From Euptelea pleiosperma (Eukaryota; Streptophyta; Magnoliopsida; Ranunculales; Eupteleaceae): DNA of 64,000 nucleotides. Under the pieces are notes generated by a model. It ran no database searches, was not told where the DNA came from, and saw nothing but the letters and a program-made list of their open reading frames with translations. Of the stretch, positions 37,901-50,299 are shown piece by piece. Numbering within the stretch: the first letter of the stretch is position 1; the number at the start of each line of letters is the position of its first letter. Position numbers and translations under genes: made by a program. Location of the stretch: contig CM068546.1 of the NCBI GenBank assembly GCA_035048495.1, positions 35,730,674 to 35,794,673 on the forward strand, in the 5' to 3' direction.

Positions 37901-40900
37901 ATTTGAAGTTGTTATTAAGTTGGTTTTTGCTCCTGGGTCGTTAGTTCCAAGAGTTTTATTTACTTTGACAATCAAATACATAGAGATTTTCTCATCATTC
38001 CTCATGAGCTACTGTACAATGAGTATTCTATTTGCAGAAGAGTCTATACCTTTTTGAGTATAGTTAGTCCTTGGAAACTTAAATTATTGTTCATCATTCT
38101 TAATTATCCCACTAGCTGCAAGGAGTTAGGAGGTAGGAGTTTGGAGTGAACTTTCCATGTGAACTATGCTAAGAGGATCTTTATGGTGCATTCCTCAACA
38201 AAACTGGTTGGTTTGAACTGGGTTATTTAATGACAAAAAAATTGGGGTGCCGACAGTTATTTGATATTCCTGTGGGACTTTTGTGATATGCCGTAAGTAC
38301 ATTTTAAGTGTGAAGGAATAAATTGGATTTAGGTGGTTCTCTATTGGATTTGTAAGTTATGTTCAAGGCTATACAAGTTTGCAAGGTGATGGCATACCTG
38401 TGTGTCCTTCCACTATCTGAAGTTCAAATCTATCCCATCCTTTGTGTCAATACAAGATCATTGCTGTAGATCTGGACTGCCAGTTACTAACATGCTCAAC
38501 GAGAATATGTTTGGTAATTTTGCCAAATGTTCAGAGACCCAACAAACTTTGAATATTGGTGTGTGAACTTGTAAAAATCAACTTGAATATTGGTCAAATA
38601 GAATGGATTATTGAAAACTACGTCAAGTGAAATTTGGAAACACTGAAAAACCGAAACTTGTGGGACAGTAACTCGGTATTATATTTGGGAAAAGAAATGG
38701 AGGAGTATGTTTGGTAAGCTGTTAATGACTTATTTTTAGTAACTCATCTGGGGAGAAGTTTACTCAAGATATATGAGCATCAATCAATCACTGACCAACA
38801 CAAACCAGGAACTTGGACTTGGCTTGGCTTCCTAAAATATTTGACTTGGGAGATTCAGCTTGATGTCTTGGATGAGTTTTGTAAACTTTAACCAAGTCCA
38901 AATAAAATTAGAGTTATAAATTAAAAAATGGTGAATCTATGTATAGCTTACCAACAAGTAATGACAAGTAAAATCTGCTTAAAATCAATTTTCAGGTTTT
39001 GCCTTATTTATGACTACTTGGGAGTCAGCCTTAGAATGCCTTACATATAGCTGGATTATGTTGATATTATCACAATGACATACATGTATATTTGTTTCCC
39101 TGTCTTATTATCCTTTTTTCCTCAGTGGGCTATATTTCTACTTTTTATTTTTTATTGCTCATTGTATTAACTACTATCTTTTATGACCTCTGATGTGCAG
39201 GTTATTAGAAGTGTCGGACTGTGGTCTGCTGGAACAAGCCAAACTGAAGAGAGCATTCACAATGCTTATCGCTCTCTTATTGAGAAAGCAGAATATTTTG
39301 TATACATCGAGGTAACAGTTCTATATAAAATGATCTTTGGATTTTTGCTTTTACGAATCCCATCAGCAAATCTATATTAAAGACAGTTTTTTTAATCCTA
39401 TCAATGAATCCACAATGATAAACATATTTTGTTTAAACTGAGTTTTGTACGGCTTGAACAGTGTCTTTTGGTAATATTTTCAGGTGCATTTTGGAATAAG
39501 TAAAAAAAAAAAGACTTACCATATCATATATACTATTATAAAGCAACAACCGGTAGTGCCACCCATGTGACACAATTAAAAGCCTCTCTACTTTCAAAGG
39601 CAAAACCTTCCCTCATAAATGCCTCTATACTAAAGACAAAACCTGGGTTGGAGTACGCCCTGCACAGTTCAGGATGTCCAGCACGCCCACATCCCTCATC
39701 ATCATTGATGAGGGACAATAATATAATCCACGTGGCACACTCTTAGTGACCACTGACCGCATGGATGTTTGTCCCATCCCTAGGTAGACCTATATAAGCC
39801 TGTTTAGTGATTTCAAAGCTTTGGATCTCAAAAGCTACGGTTAAAAATCAACCCGTGAAAATGACTCCAATCAAATCCTAAAAAATCATTAATAGGTTGA
39901 TTTTTTGAATGTAGGTCCATCTAGGGATGGGCTAAATATAGATACGATGAGTGATCTCTATGAGGGTGCTACGTGTAAGGTGCTGCCACGTGTAAGGTAC
40001 ACGTGCATCGCACATGGCATTCCCCTAGTAATTATAATAAAAGAAAAGGTGACTGAAATAACCTGTGTAATGACTATTAACCAAAGTACATACACCATAC
40101 ATCAAATATTACCAGTTACCACAGTTATGGCTTCTCGGAAACCATAGTAAATATCAGAGAAAAGGGGTAAATAATCAAGTTTTTCTCTCCAACTATTTGG
40201 AGTGCTCCACGACTCCTTTTTATGAAAGGATAAAATATCCTCTGTTACTTACAGACAAAAAGAAAATGACTATAATTGAAATAAGCATTAAGAATGAATG
40301 ATTGCGTTATCATAGACACAGTCAAATAATGGTAAAAGTGAGAATTTCTTATAACAGGCAATCTTTGTTTGAATTGACTGGCACGAACTTTCTGGTATAT
40401 GCTTAAGTTTTGCAATTTTCAGAAGGAAACTAATACCTTTTCACCATGAAAAACGAGTTCTTTTGAATCAGAAAAAGATTTACTTCTGACGGCAATGCAT
40501 AATATTTGTTGTATTATGCTAGTTTCTTTACATTGATAAGAAATAATATCCAATAAAATATTTCTTTAAGCTGATGATAGTCTACTCCATAGTTATTTGC
40601 ACCTTTAAGTTGCACTTTAATATGCAAATGAATATTTCATTTAATGTGATATTTCTGAATTAACTACTCAATATTGAGGATTTGTTCTTTAGTGGGCATA
40701 AACTTTGGAGGCAAGGCCAAAATTCCATTTTAAAGTTCATATGTTACTAATCAGTTGTTATCTTCATGGTCACTTGTTCCCAGAATCAATTTTTCATATC
40801 AGGTCTTTCAAAAGATGAGAAAATACGTAATCGTGTCTTAGAAGCATTGTACATGCGTATTGTGCGAGCATACAAAGAACAGAAGATTTTCAGGGTTATT

Positions 40901-43900
40901 ATTGTTATACCGCTCATACCTGGTTTCCAGGTACTATTCTTGGGTCAACTTTCCTCTAATTTCAACTTAGAATATCCATTTTTTATATTTTGTTTTGAAC
41001 ATTAATTAACAGGGGGGTATGGATGATGGTGGTGCAGCATCTGTGAGAGCCATAATGCATTGGCAGTATCGAACCATTTGCAGAGGACAATATTCAATAT
41101 TGCATAATCTTTATGATCTGCTTGGACCTAGAATACATGATTATATTTCTTTCTACAGTCTCAGAGCTTATGGTAGACTTTTTGAAGGTGGTCCCGTGGT
41201 TACCAATCAGGTGAAGTGCCTTGCATTAGATGTAGAATGGCACAGTTAGGGATATAATGTTGCATAATCTTTATATGCATCATTGTAAAGTAGAATGGCA
41301 CAGTTAGTGATATAATGGATAAGCTCTAGTTTGTATTCTATTTCATTTTCTCATAGTTATATTTATTTTCAATGGTAGGTGTACGTGCACAGCAAAGTGA
41401 TGATAGTTGATGATCGTATGGCCTTGATTGGATCAGCCAATATAAATGATAGGAGTTTGCTTGGATCGAGAGACTCTGAGGTATCATTTCGTGTCTTAAC
41501 TTGACGTTTCTTTTTGACATATTAGTCCATCGTTATGTATATCAAGGCTGCTTCAAAGTTATAATGAATTAAAATTGATTCTAAACTTGTGGTTTTGGCT
41601 GAAATTGAAGCAGTGTCCAAGTTAATCAAAACAGCAAGGATTAAGCTTCTTATTTATCAGTTACTGCAATCATAAACCAGAAACTTAATTTTTAAAATGA
41701 TGTACTGAGAAAAATTAGAAAATATGTATCAAAGTTCAGAAGCTAGAAATGTGCCAGCCGTGATCATCACAGAAAAGATTTGATTTGTTCCAATAATAAC
41801 CCAAGAACCAGGAGCTTGGTCTTTACAGGTTGTCCCGAGTCTGGAGTCTGGACCAGCCAAGAGTTAGCCATTTTCTTTTCACATTTAGCAGTAACTCTAG
41901 ACAGATGCGAATTCCTAAAGAAAAAGAAATATTATTCAAAGCCTTTGCAAAGAGATTAATCAAAAGGCGTGATGAACTATAGGAATTTTCAAAGCCTTCA
42001 CTTTTCAAAATAAATAAATTATAAGAACTGCTGTTGTCAAGGTTTTTCTGTATGCCATTGCAATGGTTTTTTACATTTTTATTTTATTTACTTATCTTCA
42101 TCAACATTTTTTATCCCATTATCATTGTTTCACTCATTGTCACATGGATGTTTCGGTTTCAGATTGGTGTACTTGTTGAAGATAAAGAATTTGTTGACTC
42201 AAGCATGAATGGGAAACCTTGGAAAGCTGGCAAATTTGCTTTTGGTCTTCGTCTTTCCCTGTGGTCCGAACACCTTGGTCTTCGTGCAGGAGAGGTTAGT
42301 ATATTTGAAAAAATTCAATATTTCTGCACTGCCTTCTTCTCATTAATTCTTAGATCAAAGAAGCATTATTCAGGTCCTGCTACTCACTGTCACTTGGGGA
42401 GGATTTCCCTCTTTCAACACCCATTGCTGCTGGTTCATCTATTTTCCAACCATGCATGGTTGAGAAGGATGGTCGGGGACACGTTGAAGGAGCAATAGAG
42501 GATAGATGATCTGACGATGATATGAAGCATCTTAAAATAGTATATATATTTTCTCTGATAGTGGGCTCTTAATTCTTGCAGAAAAATCAAATCATTGACC
42601 CTGTGATTGATACAACATACAAAGATTTTTGGATGGCAACTGCAAAGGTGAGAATGAAAGAAATAATGCTGTACTGAAGATTCAATTAGTGATCATTTGT
42701 GTAAATATAACCATATTTATGAAAATCTCATGATATTTTCTGAGGTTTTGCGAAATAAAACAATAAAAAAAAAAAAAATTTAGTAGAAATAAGAGGCAGT
42801 TATCGTACTTGATTTTTCACAGGAAACGAGATCTTGTGAGAGAGAATTTCAGGAGCTTTTCACAAGATATTTTAAATATATACGGACCAGTATTCATATG
42901 CTTGACGCATAAGAAATTCTTTATGCCTGACCTGGATCATGTGACACATCTTCAATTTTGACCTTCCATTTTTTGAAGGCTACCCTTGGGATAGATCACA
43001 GCCCAAAACTAGCACCACCTACTGTTCCAAATGGTTCAGTCAAGAGATTTATTTTGGATGGCCAAAATTATTTGTGCACTGGTCCAAAAATGTTTTATCA
43101 GCATCAAGGAGAACACACACACACACATTTGTCTTGGAACCATGTAATTCTCTTGTTGTAGGTAGCCCAATGGGTGGCGCTCATGTTTAACGATCTGGGT
43201 GATGATGACCAAATGTGCCACATGGCACTCATCCATGTCATACATTATCTTTCCATACACACACAACCCCCTCATGGTCAAGGCAGGAAGCCCTGTCAAC
43301 TTGATTTACAGGCTCAGTTCTGTAAGTGGTATTAAATTTTGACACATTTCCACAAAATATACTGAATAGTGAATCACGGGGACTGAAACCAAACATGAAT
43401 GGAATATTTCCATTTCCACAAAATTTTCTTAATTGTCGTATTTAAAAATATAAAATTTTAATTAATAATTAGGTATGATGTCTTGGAAATTGTAAATTAT
43501 TTTAGTAAATAAGATACGTAATGGGGACTCATTACATTTAATTTTCAATAATTAGTATATACAAACTCCAATATGATTATTCTATTTTTATAATAAAAAT
43601 TAAAAAATAGAAAAATAGGAGACTCATAGATCGTAGAAACATATGGTTATGACCTCCTCAGGTTGTAAGGCAGCTGTTTTATGCATTTTTTTACTTAAAT
43701 TACATACTTCTGAACATTTAAATGTAGATCTGACTCTCAAAGTTTGAATCTTAGATACTTGTGTCAGCATGTACTGAATGCTATTGATCTTGTTTTTCAG
43801 ATTTTCTTACTCTGAGAGATGCCTCTTTATTTTATTTATTTATTTATTTATTAATTAACTGATCCACTAAGACGGGGTTATGTTATTAGTATGTTTTCAA

Positions 43901-44716
43901 GCGTATTTTCATAATTCCCAAATTTTTCAACTCAAATTTACTATGTTTTTCAATGATTTGTATAATATATCAATTTTACAATATCTATTTCCAAGCTATC
44001 CAAAATATATACCAAAATCGAATTTTTTTAAGCCTGGACTCCAACTCTTTCGAGAAAGATTGAACCCTCCAAACCCTATAGCTTTTGCTCAAAAGTGTTG
44101 CCAAAAGGTATCTTTTCTTTCCCACATGTGACATGACAAATGACTTCAACCTAAAATGTTTTCCTTGATGTGACATTGCGTGGTTCGATCCCATCAACAA
44201 CCTAGCATTATATGCATATTTGTCACTCTGACGATTTCTTGCTTAGGATTTATTACCCTTTTGTATGTGTGTTTGTGTTCATTCCAACTAAAGTTTTCAT
44301 AATCTATTTTTCAGACAAATGCCATGGTATATCAAGATGTCTTTGCATGCATCCCCAATGATCTTATACACTCCAGGTATGATTCAACTGTAATTTGAGG
44401 CCTTTCTTATTTTTGTTCTCTTATACGCTCTCGCGCTTTAATTTACTATAATACCATCACATGCAGAGTAGCAATCAGACAGAGCATGACATACTGGAAG
44501 GAGAAACTAGGGCACACTACCATTGATTTAGGGATAGCTCCACAGAAGCTAGAATCCTATCAGAATGGAGATATCAAAGCTACTGATCCCATGGAGAGAT
44601 TAGAGGCTGTGAGGGGGTATCTTGTTTCATTCCCCTTTGATTTCATGTGCCAAGAAGATTTGAGACCAATGTTTAATGAGACTGAGTTTTATGCATCTTC
44701 TCAAGTCTTTCATTAA
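25951..44716 (+). CDS. PLDZETA1: Phospholipase D zeta (PX-PH type)
   Basis: Nineteen coding exons: 25951-26148, 26912-27013, 27151-27450, 29790-29960, 31215-31388, 32884-33126, 33234-33350, 35029-35168, 35309-35458, 37028-37184, 37285-37821, 39201-39311, 40784-40930, 41013-41210, 41379-41480, 42163-42294, 42582-42647, 44315-44376 and 44467-44716. The sum is 3357 nt, or 1118 aa, close to Arabidopsis PLD zeta proteins (about 1050-1100 aa). The PX domain spans about residues 38-200 and the PH domain about 205-345. Catalytic HKD motifs are intact: HEKLVIVD (His485, Lys487, Asp492) and HSKVMIVDD (His919, Lys921, Asp926). The C-terminus is ASSQVFH. Family knowledge: it hydrolyses phosphatidylcholine to phosphatidic acid, needs PIP2 and not Ca2+, and acts in root hair growth, membrane traffic and phosphate-starvation lipid turnover. 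It resembles Arabidopsis zeta 1 more than zeta 2 ([11 protein letters not shown]). Oddities: a GC donor after exon 1, and 14 in-frame residues in exon 3 bounded by GT and AG. Confidence 0.96.
27267..27308 (+). other. 42-nt GT-AG in-frame segment within PLD zeta exon 3 (exitron candidate)
   Basis: The segment begins GTGGCC after AACAG and ends TTGTGTAG before AGATGTT. Removing it joins AAC-AG to A-GAT and restores the family sequence [14 protein letters not shown]. Keeping it adds 14 residues ([13 protein letters not shown] plus a shifted Arg) without a stop. Both options are in phase. At 42 nt it is shorter than ordinary plant introns, so it may be an alternatively spliced exitron, a true micro-intron or a coding insertion. 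Confidence 0.5.
30015..30325. repeat. Composite foldback repeats in PLD zeta intron 4
   Basis: AGGATGATTTTGGTGAGGATG, AAAAATCAGCTCATTCTGAC and GGATGATCTTCTCATC with AAAAAATCAGCCCATTCTGAC are repeated in direct and inverted order. Part of the same superfamily as 32006-32227. Confidence 0.45.
32006..32227. mobile_element. Mutator-like MITE in PLD zeta intron 5
   Basis: Begins GGGGTTGGGATATTCTGACACG and ends with the inverse of GGGTTAGGATATTCTGACACG (each arm about 20 bp). Exact 9-bp duplications ATATACATA at 31997-32005 and 32228-32236. Confidence 0.75.
35964..36474 (+). mobile_element. Non-autonomous Helitron in PLD zeta intron 9
   Basis: Starts TCTATACTAATATAAAGC after an A and ends GGCATTCCCCCTAA before a T, with the subterminal hairpin GCGCGTGCATCGCATGTGG. 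It carries a G-box-family foldback inside. Sister of 39524-40028, same orientation. Confidence 0.8.
39524..40028 (+). mobile_element. Non-autonomous Helitron in PLD zeta intron 12
   Basis: Starts TCATATATACTATTATAAAGC after an A and ends GGCATTCCCCTAG before a T. Hairpin CACGTGCATCGCACATGG. Long stretches are near-identical to 35964-36474 (GCAACAACCGGTAGT, CCTGGGTTGGAGTACGCCC, GATGAGGGACAATA). Confidence 0.85.
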
Positions 44717-44908
44717 GTATGGTCCTCCTAAGGGATTAAAATATGTAAAGCTCTATAGCTATGAGGACTGTATTGTATTGTCAATTCATTCATGAAGGGG
44801 TGGGCCCCCGGTTATTTTTTCAAATTTAAAATTGTAGAATAATTACAAAGAAATAAAAAAAAAATCTCCAAAATCAAAATATTTTCTTTTCTTCTCTGTA
44901 GTTGTAAT

Positions 44909-45270
44909 CAAGGTTTAAAGGAGGCTGTTTTAACGGTATAACGGACTGGGGGTGTTACTGTTAAAACGGATTGTAACCACCAGGGGCAAAAATGGCAAAA
45001 ATATAATTTAATGAATTTTAACAGAAAAATGACGCTGAAATTCAAAATCTGAAATTCAATTTCAAAAACGAAAAAAATGGAATTTAACAGAAAAATAACA
45101 GATTTAACGGCCGTTTTTCACCACAAATTTTCCAGAATTTAACGGCTGTTAAAACGACTGTTAAATTCAAAGCGTCAAAATGGGTTTTAACTGTTTTTAT
45201 GGTAACAAGCTTGGGGCGTACAGCTTAAATGGTCGTTAAAACTGTTTAAACAGCCGTTTTTAAAACCATG
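44909..45270. mobile_element. hAT-like MITE just downstream of PLD zeta
   Basis: Begins CAAGGTTTAAAGGAGG and ends CCGTTTTTAAAACCATG with exact 8-bp duplications GTTGTAAT at 44901-44908 and 45271-45278. It starts 192 bp after the PLD stop codon, so it may lie in or just past the 3' UTR. Confidence 0.88.
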
Positions 45271-45519
45271 GTTGTAATGTTGTCTATGGTTAGAGATGGT
45301 GGGTAGATTCATTACTGATTACTGGAATAGATTAAAGGGTGCGTTCGGTTGCTGGTCCAGCTCTATTCTGGCTTAGCTTGAGAGCTTATTTCTAGCTGTT
45401 TGGGTAGCAGGGGAGTAAGGGATGAGGGATACCCTATCTGAAAATCAATGTTTCTTTGAATCTTTGCACCTATTTTAGAGAAGGCCTCTCGGAGGCATGT
45501 AGGGGAATTTTTCCTGAAA

Positions 45520-45600
45520 ACACACCCCCCACAACTCGAACCCGGACATGGTGCCCCTTTTGATACCAAATGATAAGTACCTTGATCATTACTCATCAAA
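45520..45600 (-). repeat. Possible LTR-retrotransposon primer-binding-site remnant
   Basis: On the minus strand TTTGGTATCAAAAGGGGCAC then CCGGGTTCGAGTT resembles the initiator-tRNA-primed start region of plant LTR elements. No LTR pair or coding sequence is visible. Confidence 0.3.
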
Positions 45601-45788
45601 AGACCAGCCTGTCAAGGGGAAGAGGATCTAATTACTTAACCCAAGCACATAACACAGCAAGAATAAAAATCATGTAGCACAGGTGCCCAACAGTTCTAAT
45701 GTTCTATTCTATTCCTAGATACTCCATTTTGCCTGATAGAACCTTGGCTTTTAAAAAAAACGTTTACAACACCGTAATAATGGAAAGG

Positions 45789-45968
45789 AACAGGCTCAAC
45801 GGACTCTCCTTTTTGCACTCATGATCTCTGACGTGGATTCTGAGAATCCAACGGCAGTTGTAAGTGCTGAGCTGGCATTCACTTTTTGCCAAAGCAAAAC
45901 CAGAGAATACACGACCGGAGAACACGAGTGAGATTATGAGTGCAAAAAGCTGAGTCCACAGATCCCGG
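45789..45968. repeat. Foldback element, GAGAATCCAACGG family
   Basis: CTCCTTTTTGCACTCATGATC on the left and ATTATGAGTGCAAAAAG on the right enclose GGATTCTGAGAATCCAACGG. Shares GTGCTGAGCTGGCATTCAC with 18700-18910. Confidence 0.55.
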
Positions 45969-46079
45969 ACCGGTAAGGAAATGTTCCAACCTTGTTAACG
46001 TTATTGGCAAAAATATTATAGCCAAGGTTAGGTATTTAAATGGTCCGTTATAATGGCTCCATAGGATTACAGGAAGTTG

Positions 46080-46436
46080 TCTCCCCGCTTATACCCCCTC
46101 TTATTGGTTTTAACAAAGAACGGCCGAGATCTTATCCCCCAAATGGACGGCAGATCTCAGTTTCTCTCTCTTTCGCGCGCGCTCTCGAGAATTGGATCGC
46201 CATTAGGGATTTTGTCTCTTCGTCTCTCCGCTGCAATCGCCGATCGCAATCTTCCAAACGTCAGATCTCGATCTGAGGTTCCTCGCCGTTGTAATCGCAG
46301 CTCGCAACCTCCCAAACGTCAGATCTCGATCTATGCTAACAGCATCACGAACCCTCTGCCAACAGTCGCACCGTTTCCTCGCCTCTGCAACTCTCTTTGG
46401 AGTAGACCTGAGAACTGGAGCAACCTTTTATTCTCG
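46080..46436 (+). other. Possible 5' leader exon of TEN1
   Basis: A CpG- and CT-rich stretch (GCGCGCGCTCTCGAG, repeated CCAAACGTCAGATCTCGATCT at about 46254 and 46311) ends at a good donor, TCTCG|GTAATA, at 46436. The next plausible acceptor before TEN1 is TTTGCAG ending at 50258, 42 nt before the TEN1 ATG. That would make a 3.8-kb leader intron. There is no coding sequence of recognisable kind here. It could equally be the promoter of an unrelated transcript. Confidence 0.35.
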
Positions 46437-47329
46437 GTAATATTTTTTTCCTCAAAAGTCAAATTCCATCTTCGTTAGTAATATTTCTGTTCGATCTTCT
46501 GGATTTAGTTCTCGATCCGAAATTTTCTAAAAATTGATTTAGGTCAGATTTATTTCAGCATAATGTTACCAGTGGGACCCTTCAGATTGTATCGATAATG
46601 TTCTCGGGAAGTAGATGAGTTAGCATAGATCATGGACCAAGTATTCTAACTTCACATTCCTGGGAGTGGAAACCAACGAATTCATGGACCCAGTATTCCA
46701 CTTCCACATCAATGTTTTGTCTCAACTTATTGGGGATGAGGCCTATCAAGGGATTATTTATGGCCCAATCTTTGATTTTCCTCATTTCTGAGGTCTTAGT
46801 GACTTTCCTCCAGTTTCCACTAACGGACTTGATTAGAGTGAATTTTGTGTGGTAGAAGTTTCCCTTTGTACCCACTGTAATTTCCTATGCACTCTATCAA
46901 GGACGTTAGAGAAGGTGCTTCATGTAATCCTCCCTTTAATGAGAACATTCATGTCAGTTCACAAGTTCACTCAATACTTTGCAGTAAGCATTAAGAATCC
47001 AAAACACTTCTCTTACAGCTGGGAAGGAAGCTTGCCAAAGATCATGTAGTCTGTTAATAGGAGGTTCATGACATTGGGCACCCTCTACAAGTTTTATGCC
47101 TATCTTGGATTTGTTTTCAGACCAAATCAATTTAGAGATTGCTTCGCCATCAGCAATCTGATGGCAAGAGATTACCAATCAGGATGATTTTTGGTGGGGT
47201 GGGCTAAACATCCACGTGGTCAGTGGGCCCAGATGGTAGCAGCGAGTACAAAACATTTCTACCTCTCTATATTGGGATTGTCTGATTGTATTTGTATTTT
47301 TTGGATCTGTATTGCATATTTCCTCTTTT

Positions 47330-47332
<3 letters not shown>

Positions 47333-47369
<37 letters not shown>
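47333..47369. repeat. CT microsatellite
   Basis: About 18 uninterrupted CT units. Possible leader intron of TEN1. Confidence 0.95.
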
Positions 47370-47374
<5 letters not shown>

Positions 47375-47790
47375 GTGAGTTTTTTTTTATCTCTGTCTGA
47401 ACTGTCATTTGGGTTAGGGTTGAAGGAGAAATAATGATTATGTCTGAACCATCTCAGAGAAACCATTTTGGTTGGATTTGAGCATTATTTTGTATGCATC
47501 TTATCTATTGGTTAAGTGCTCTTGGAAAAAAATATTTTCTTTTGATAGAGATGCTACATTTTTGTGAGCTTTATTTTTCCTTGAAGTCATTATATGTTTA
47601 TAGCATTGATATTTTGGTTTTATGGGTATACAACATAATCATCATTTGTAGATGATCGTGGATTAGGTCATGCACATGTTGAAGGCAGCTGAACCTGTTA
47701 AGAAAATATTTTGTCATTTGTAACTGGACCTTTGATCAAAATTAATATATATATAAGAAGACTTTAGTATAGATTTTAGCTTCTTTGCTG

Positions 47791-47865
47791 GGTAAGGTGG
47801 GATTGAACCTGCAACTTGGTTTTGATGCTGAATGTCGACTAATTGAGCTACGAGCCCAAGCCGAA
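47791..47865 (-). repeat. tRNA-like SINE head or tRNA relic
   Basis: Minus strand GGGCTCGTAGCTCAATTAG (A box) and GCAGGTTCAATCCCACC (B box). The acceptor and T stems do not pair properly, so it is not a functional tRNA. It aligns with 20888-20962. Confidence 0.4.
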
Positions 47866-47869
47866 TGTA

Positions 47870-50258
47870 GATATTAGCTGCTACTAATATGAATTGATAC
47901 GTTTTTCTTTTGTTGATGAACTAGGAGTAGGTATTAGTGATAAAATTAAGTCACCACAGTCGTGCTAATTTTTACCTATCGCTTCATCTAATGCAACATT
48001 CACAAAATTAATGTGCTTAAAGTGCATTCTAATCCTAACAAGATCATCTTTACCATCACCACCATCATCATCATCAATTTTCATGTTAGATTGTATAATA
48101 AAACGTTTTTGACCCCTCTTTATAACTTTCAGAATTGATTTCAATTTCTCAACTTTCAGATTTGATTTAATTTTTTTTTTAGGTTTTTTGTCAAAGAAAA
48201 TTGCCCTTCTTTGTTATGTAAGGTATCACATGGCTTGGCCCACCTTAGCACATAGCTTAGTTGGTGTTTCTTTTCATGGTGAAATTTGGTGGTTTTGTTT
48301 AACATGAATGTTACTGATATGTTTTACATGAATGGTTTTTTTTTGTTTTTCTTTTATTTTTTTCCTTTCTTTTTTATCTGTTTTACATTAATAGTTTGGG
48401 CCAGAGATTGAAGGGGCAAGTGGGGCCGAACAACTACGTTGCAATTTGAGGGACTTCTGCATCAAAATTTTGATACAGAAGTCTGCATCAAAGAACAGCC
48501 CAACATCCATACGGTCAACGTCCTCTAAAAGCATGCCACGTGGATTATATTGTGGGCGATCATCAGGGGCGGTTAGCGAAGTTTTACTCCAGATTTTGTA
48601 CCCAAAACGTAATCACTCCAGTTCTCCAACCAAGTTCTCTCACTTAATAAACCCTCAAGGCCTCAACCACAGGAGTCTTCACCTTCAAACATATTGCAGA
48701 ATAGGTAGGTGATCAACTTGTCTCCCCAAACACCTAGTTTTTCTCCATTATCTTCATCATTTCAATTTTCGACTAATCTAGGCATTGTATGGTTGCCCTT
48801 GGACAAGTTTTCTAGAAATGATTCTTGCCCATGTATGTCCATAAAAGTTTTCTAGATCAACCCTTTTTGGTATACGAATCCTTTTTGTGAAAATTTTTCT
48901 GTGGTCACCATAGTCTGTGAGTTGAGGTTCTTGAGTCCTCATAATAAGTGGTGGTATGTAGGGTCTTTAGATTTTGTAAAAGGGATGTTGGGTAGGCTTT
49001 GAACTCATGAATAACAAGCTTCAATCGTTCAAAGAGAAATTTATTGAGGAAATAACTGTTATTGATGGTGAAGAATTTAAAAATGAAGTTAGAGTATTGA
49101 GGGGAGAGTTAAAAATAACTCTCTAAGTCCTTAAGGAAGAGTATCAATACTCAGTAGCTAGTTGGATATGGGTATGACCGATACCCTTTTCGGAGTTTTT
49201 TTAGGGGGAGCATGTGTGGGTGGGAGAAAAACCTTGAGAAGGTGAAAAGAGAAGTCATTTTCCTCAGTGAAAATAGAGCTCTTGGTTGCTGGTTTCTTAA
49301 TTTGCAGTCATCCAAGTTTGTTGGGATGTTAAGAGGAGATAGTTGATGGAGGTGTTTATGGATTTTCTTCGTAGAGCTCAAATTGATGAAGGAATGAACT
49401 TCAGTAACTTGTGTCCAAAATCCGCAGTCGGTGATTTGAAAGACTTCATGGATTAATTCATTTTTTGGTTGGCATTTATAAGATTCTTGCTGAAATCCTT
49501 TCTCAAATCTCAATAGATTTGTGAGATTTGGGGAGATTCAAGAGGTTGTCAATGCTGGCCTTTTGGCTCATGAATGCTTAGTTTATACTCGAGATATAAA
49601 GAATGAAGACTTGGTATTGTTTTTGTAATGGAATTTATATAACAAATTAAGAGAAAGAGAAAGGGGAAACTTCATTGACCATGAGCTCAAAAATATGGGT
49701 TATGGGATCCACAGTCCACTAGAGGAGTTGGATGCAAATTTTATCCACCATATGGTTTAGAAATGGGATTTCACTGTATATATACACAAATTAAGTAGTC
49801 TCTTACACTTACCAAAAAAATAGGTGATCTCTTACATCTATAAGCTGTCATTGGATTATTCTTAGTGCTTATCCAGAATTTTTAAATGAATCGGGAGAAC
49901 TATGAATGATGTGCTCACGTCACAAGTAAATATTGTCTGATTACTTAATTTTGACTTGACAAGTTTGTCATGATTTAAATTACCAAACCAATAACAAACT
50001 TGTCAAAACTAGAACATACTCATCCATTGTCAATGGTTCAGAATTAAGTCAACTTCATAGTAGCCAGTACTGGGCCTATATGTCCTACATAAATGAATGT
50101 GATAAACTTTATAACTTTGAAAGTTGCTGGTTCTTCTTGTTTTCTTTCAGAAATGAATTTTGTTTGTGTGCCTGATTTAGATCGGACAAAAGCTTCTGTT
50201 TTCTGATCACTCTGATAAATCCCATTCTGACCTCTGGCATGTGGTCCTTAATTTGCAG
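47870..50258. other. Gene-poor stretch upstream of TEN1 exon 1
   Basis: Short frames only. A weak L1-like stretch at about 49020-49150 (EFKNEVRVLRGELK) cannot be assigned with confidence. If the leader exon at 46.1-46.4 kb is real, this is leader-intron DNA. Confidence 0.4.
48452..48483. repeat. Perfect-arm hairpin beside a MITE fragment
   Basis: GACTTCTG-ATCAAAA pairs with TTTTGAT-CAGAAGTC with one mismatched base pair. A G-box MITE fragment follows (48500-48595: CCATACGG, CCACGTGG, and GAAGTTTTACTC). Confidence 0.7.
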
Positions 50259-50299
50259 AAGGGTTGCAGGATTCTTTTCCGTGAGTCAATGTTGGTTCA

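Noticed and set aside
45363..45599. Cys-rich secreted peptide on the minus strand
   Set aside because: No signal peptide or family match. Overlaps an LTR primer-site-like remnant.
46040..46478. Arg/Ser-rich coding exon
   Set aside because: Two frames are open through a CT-rich leader-like stretch with an internal duplication. No protein family recognised.
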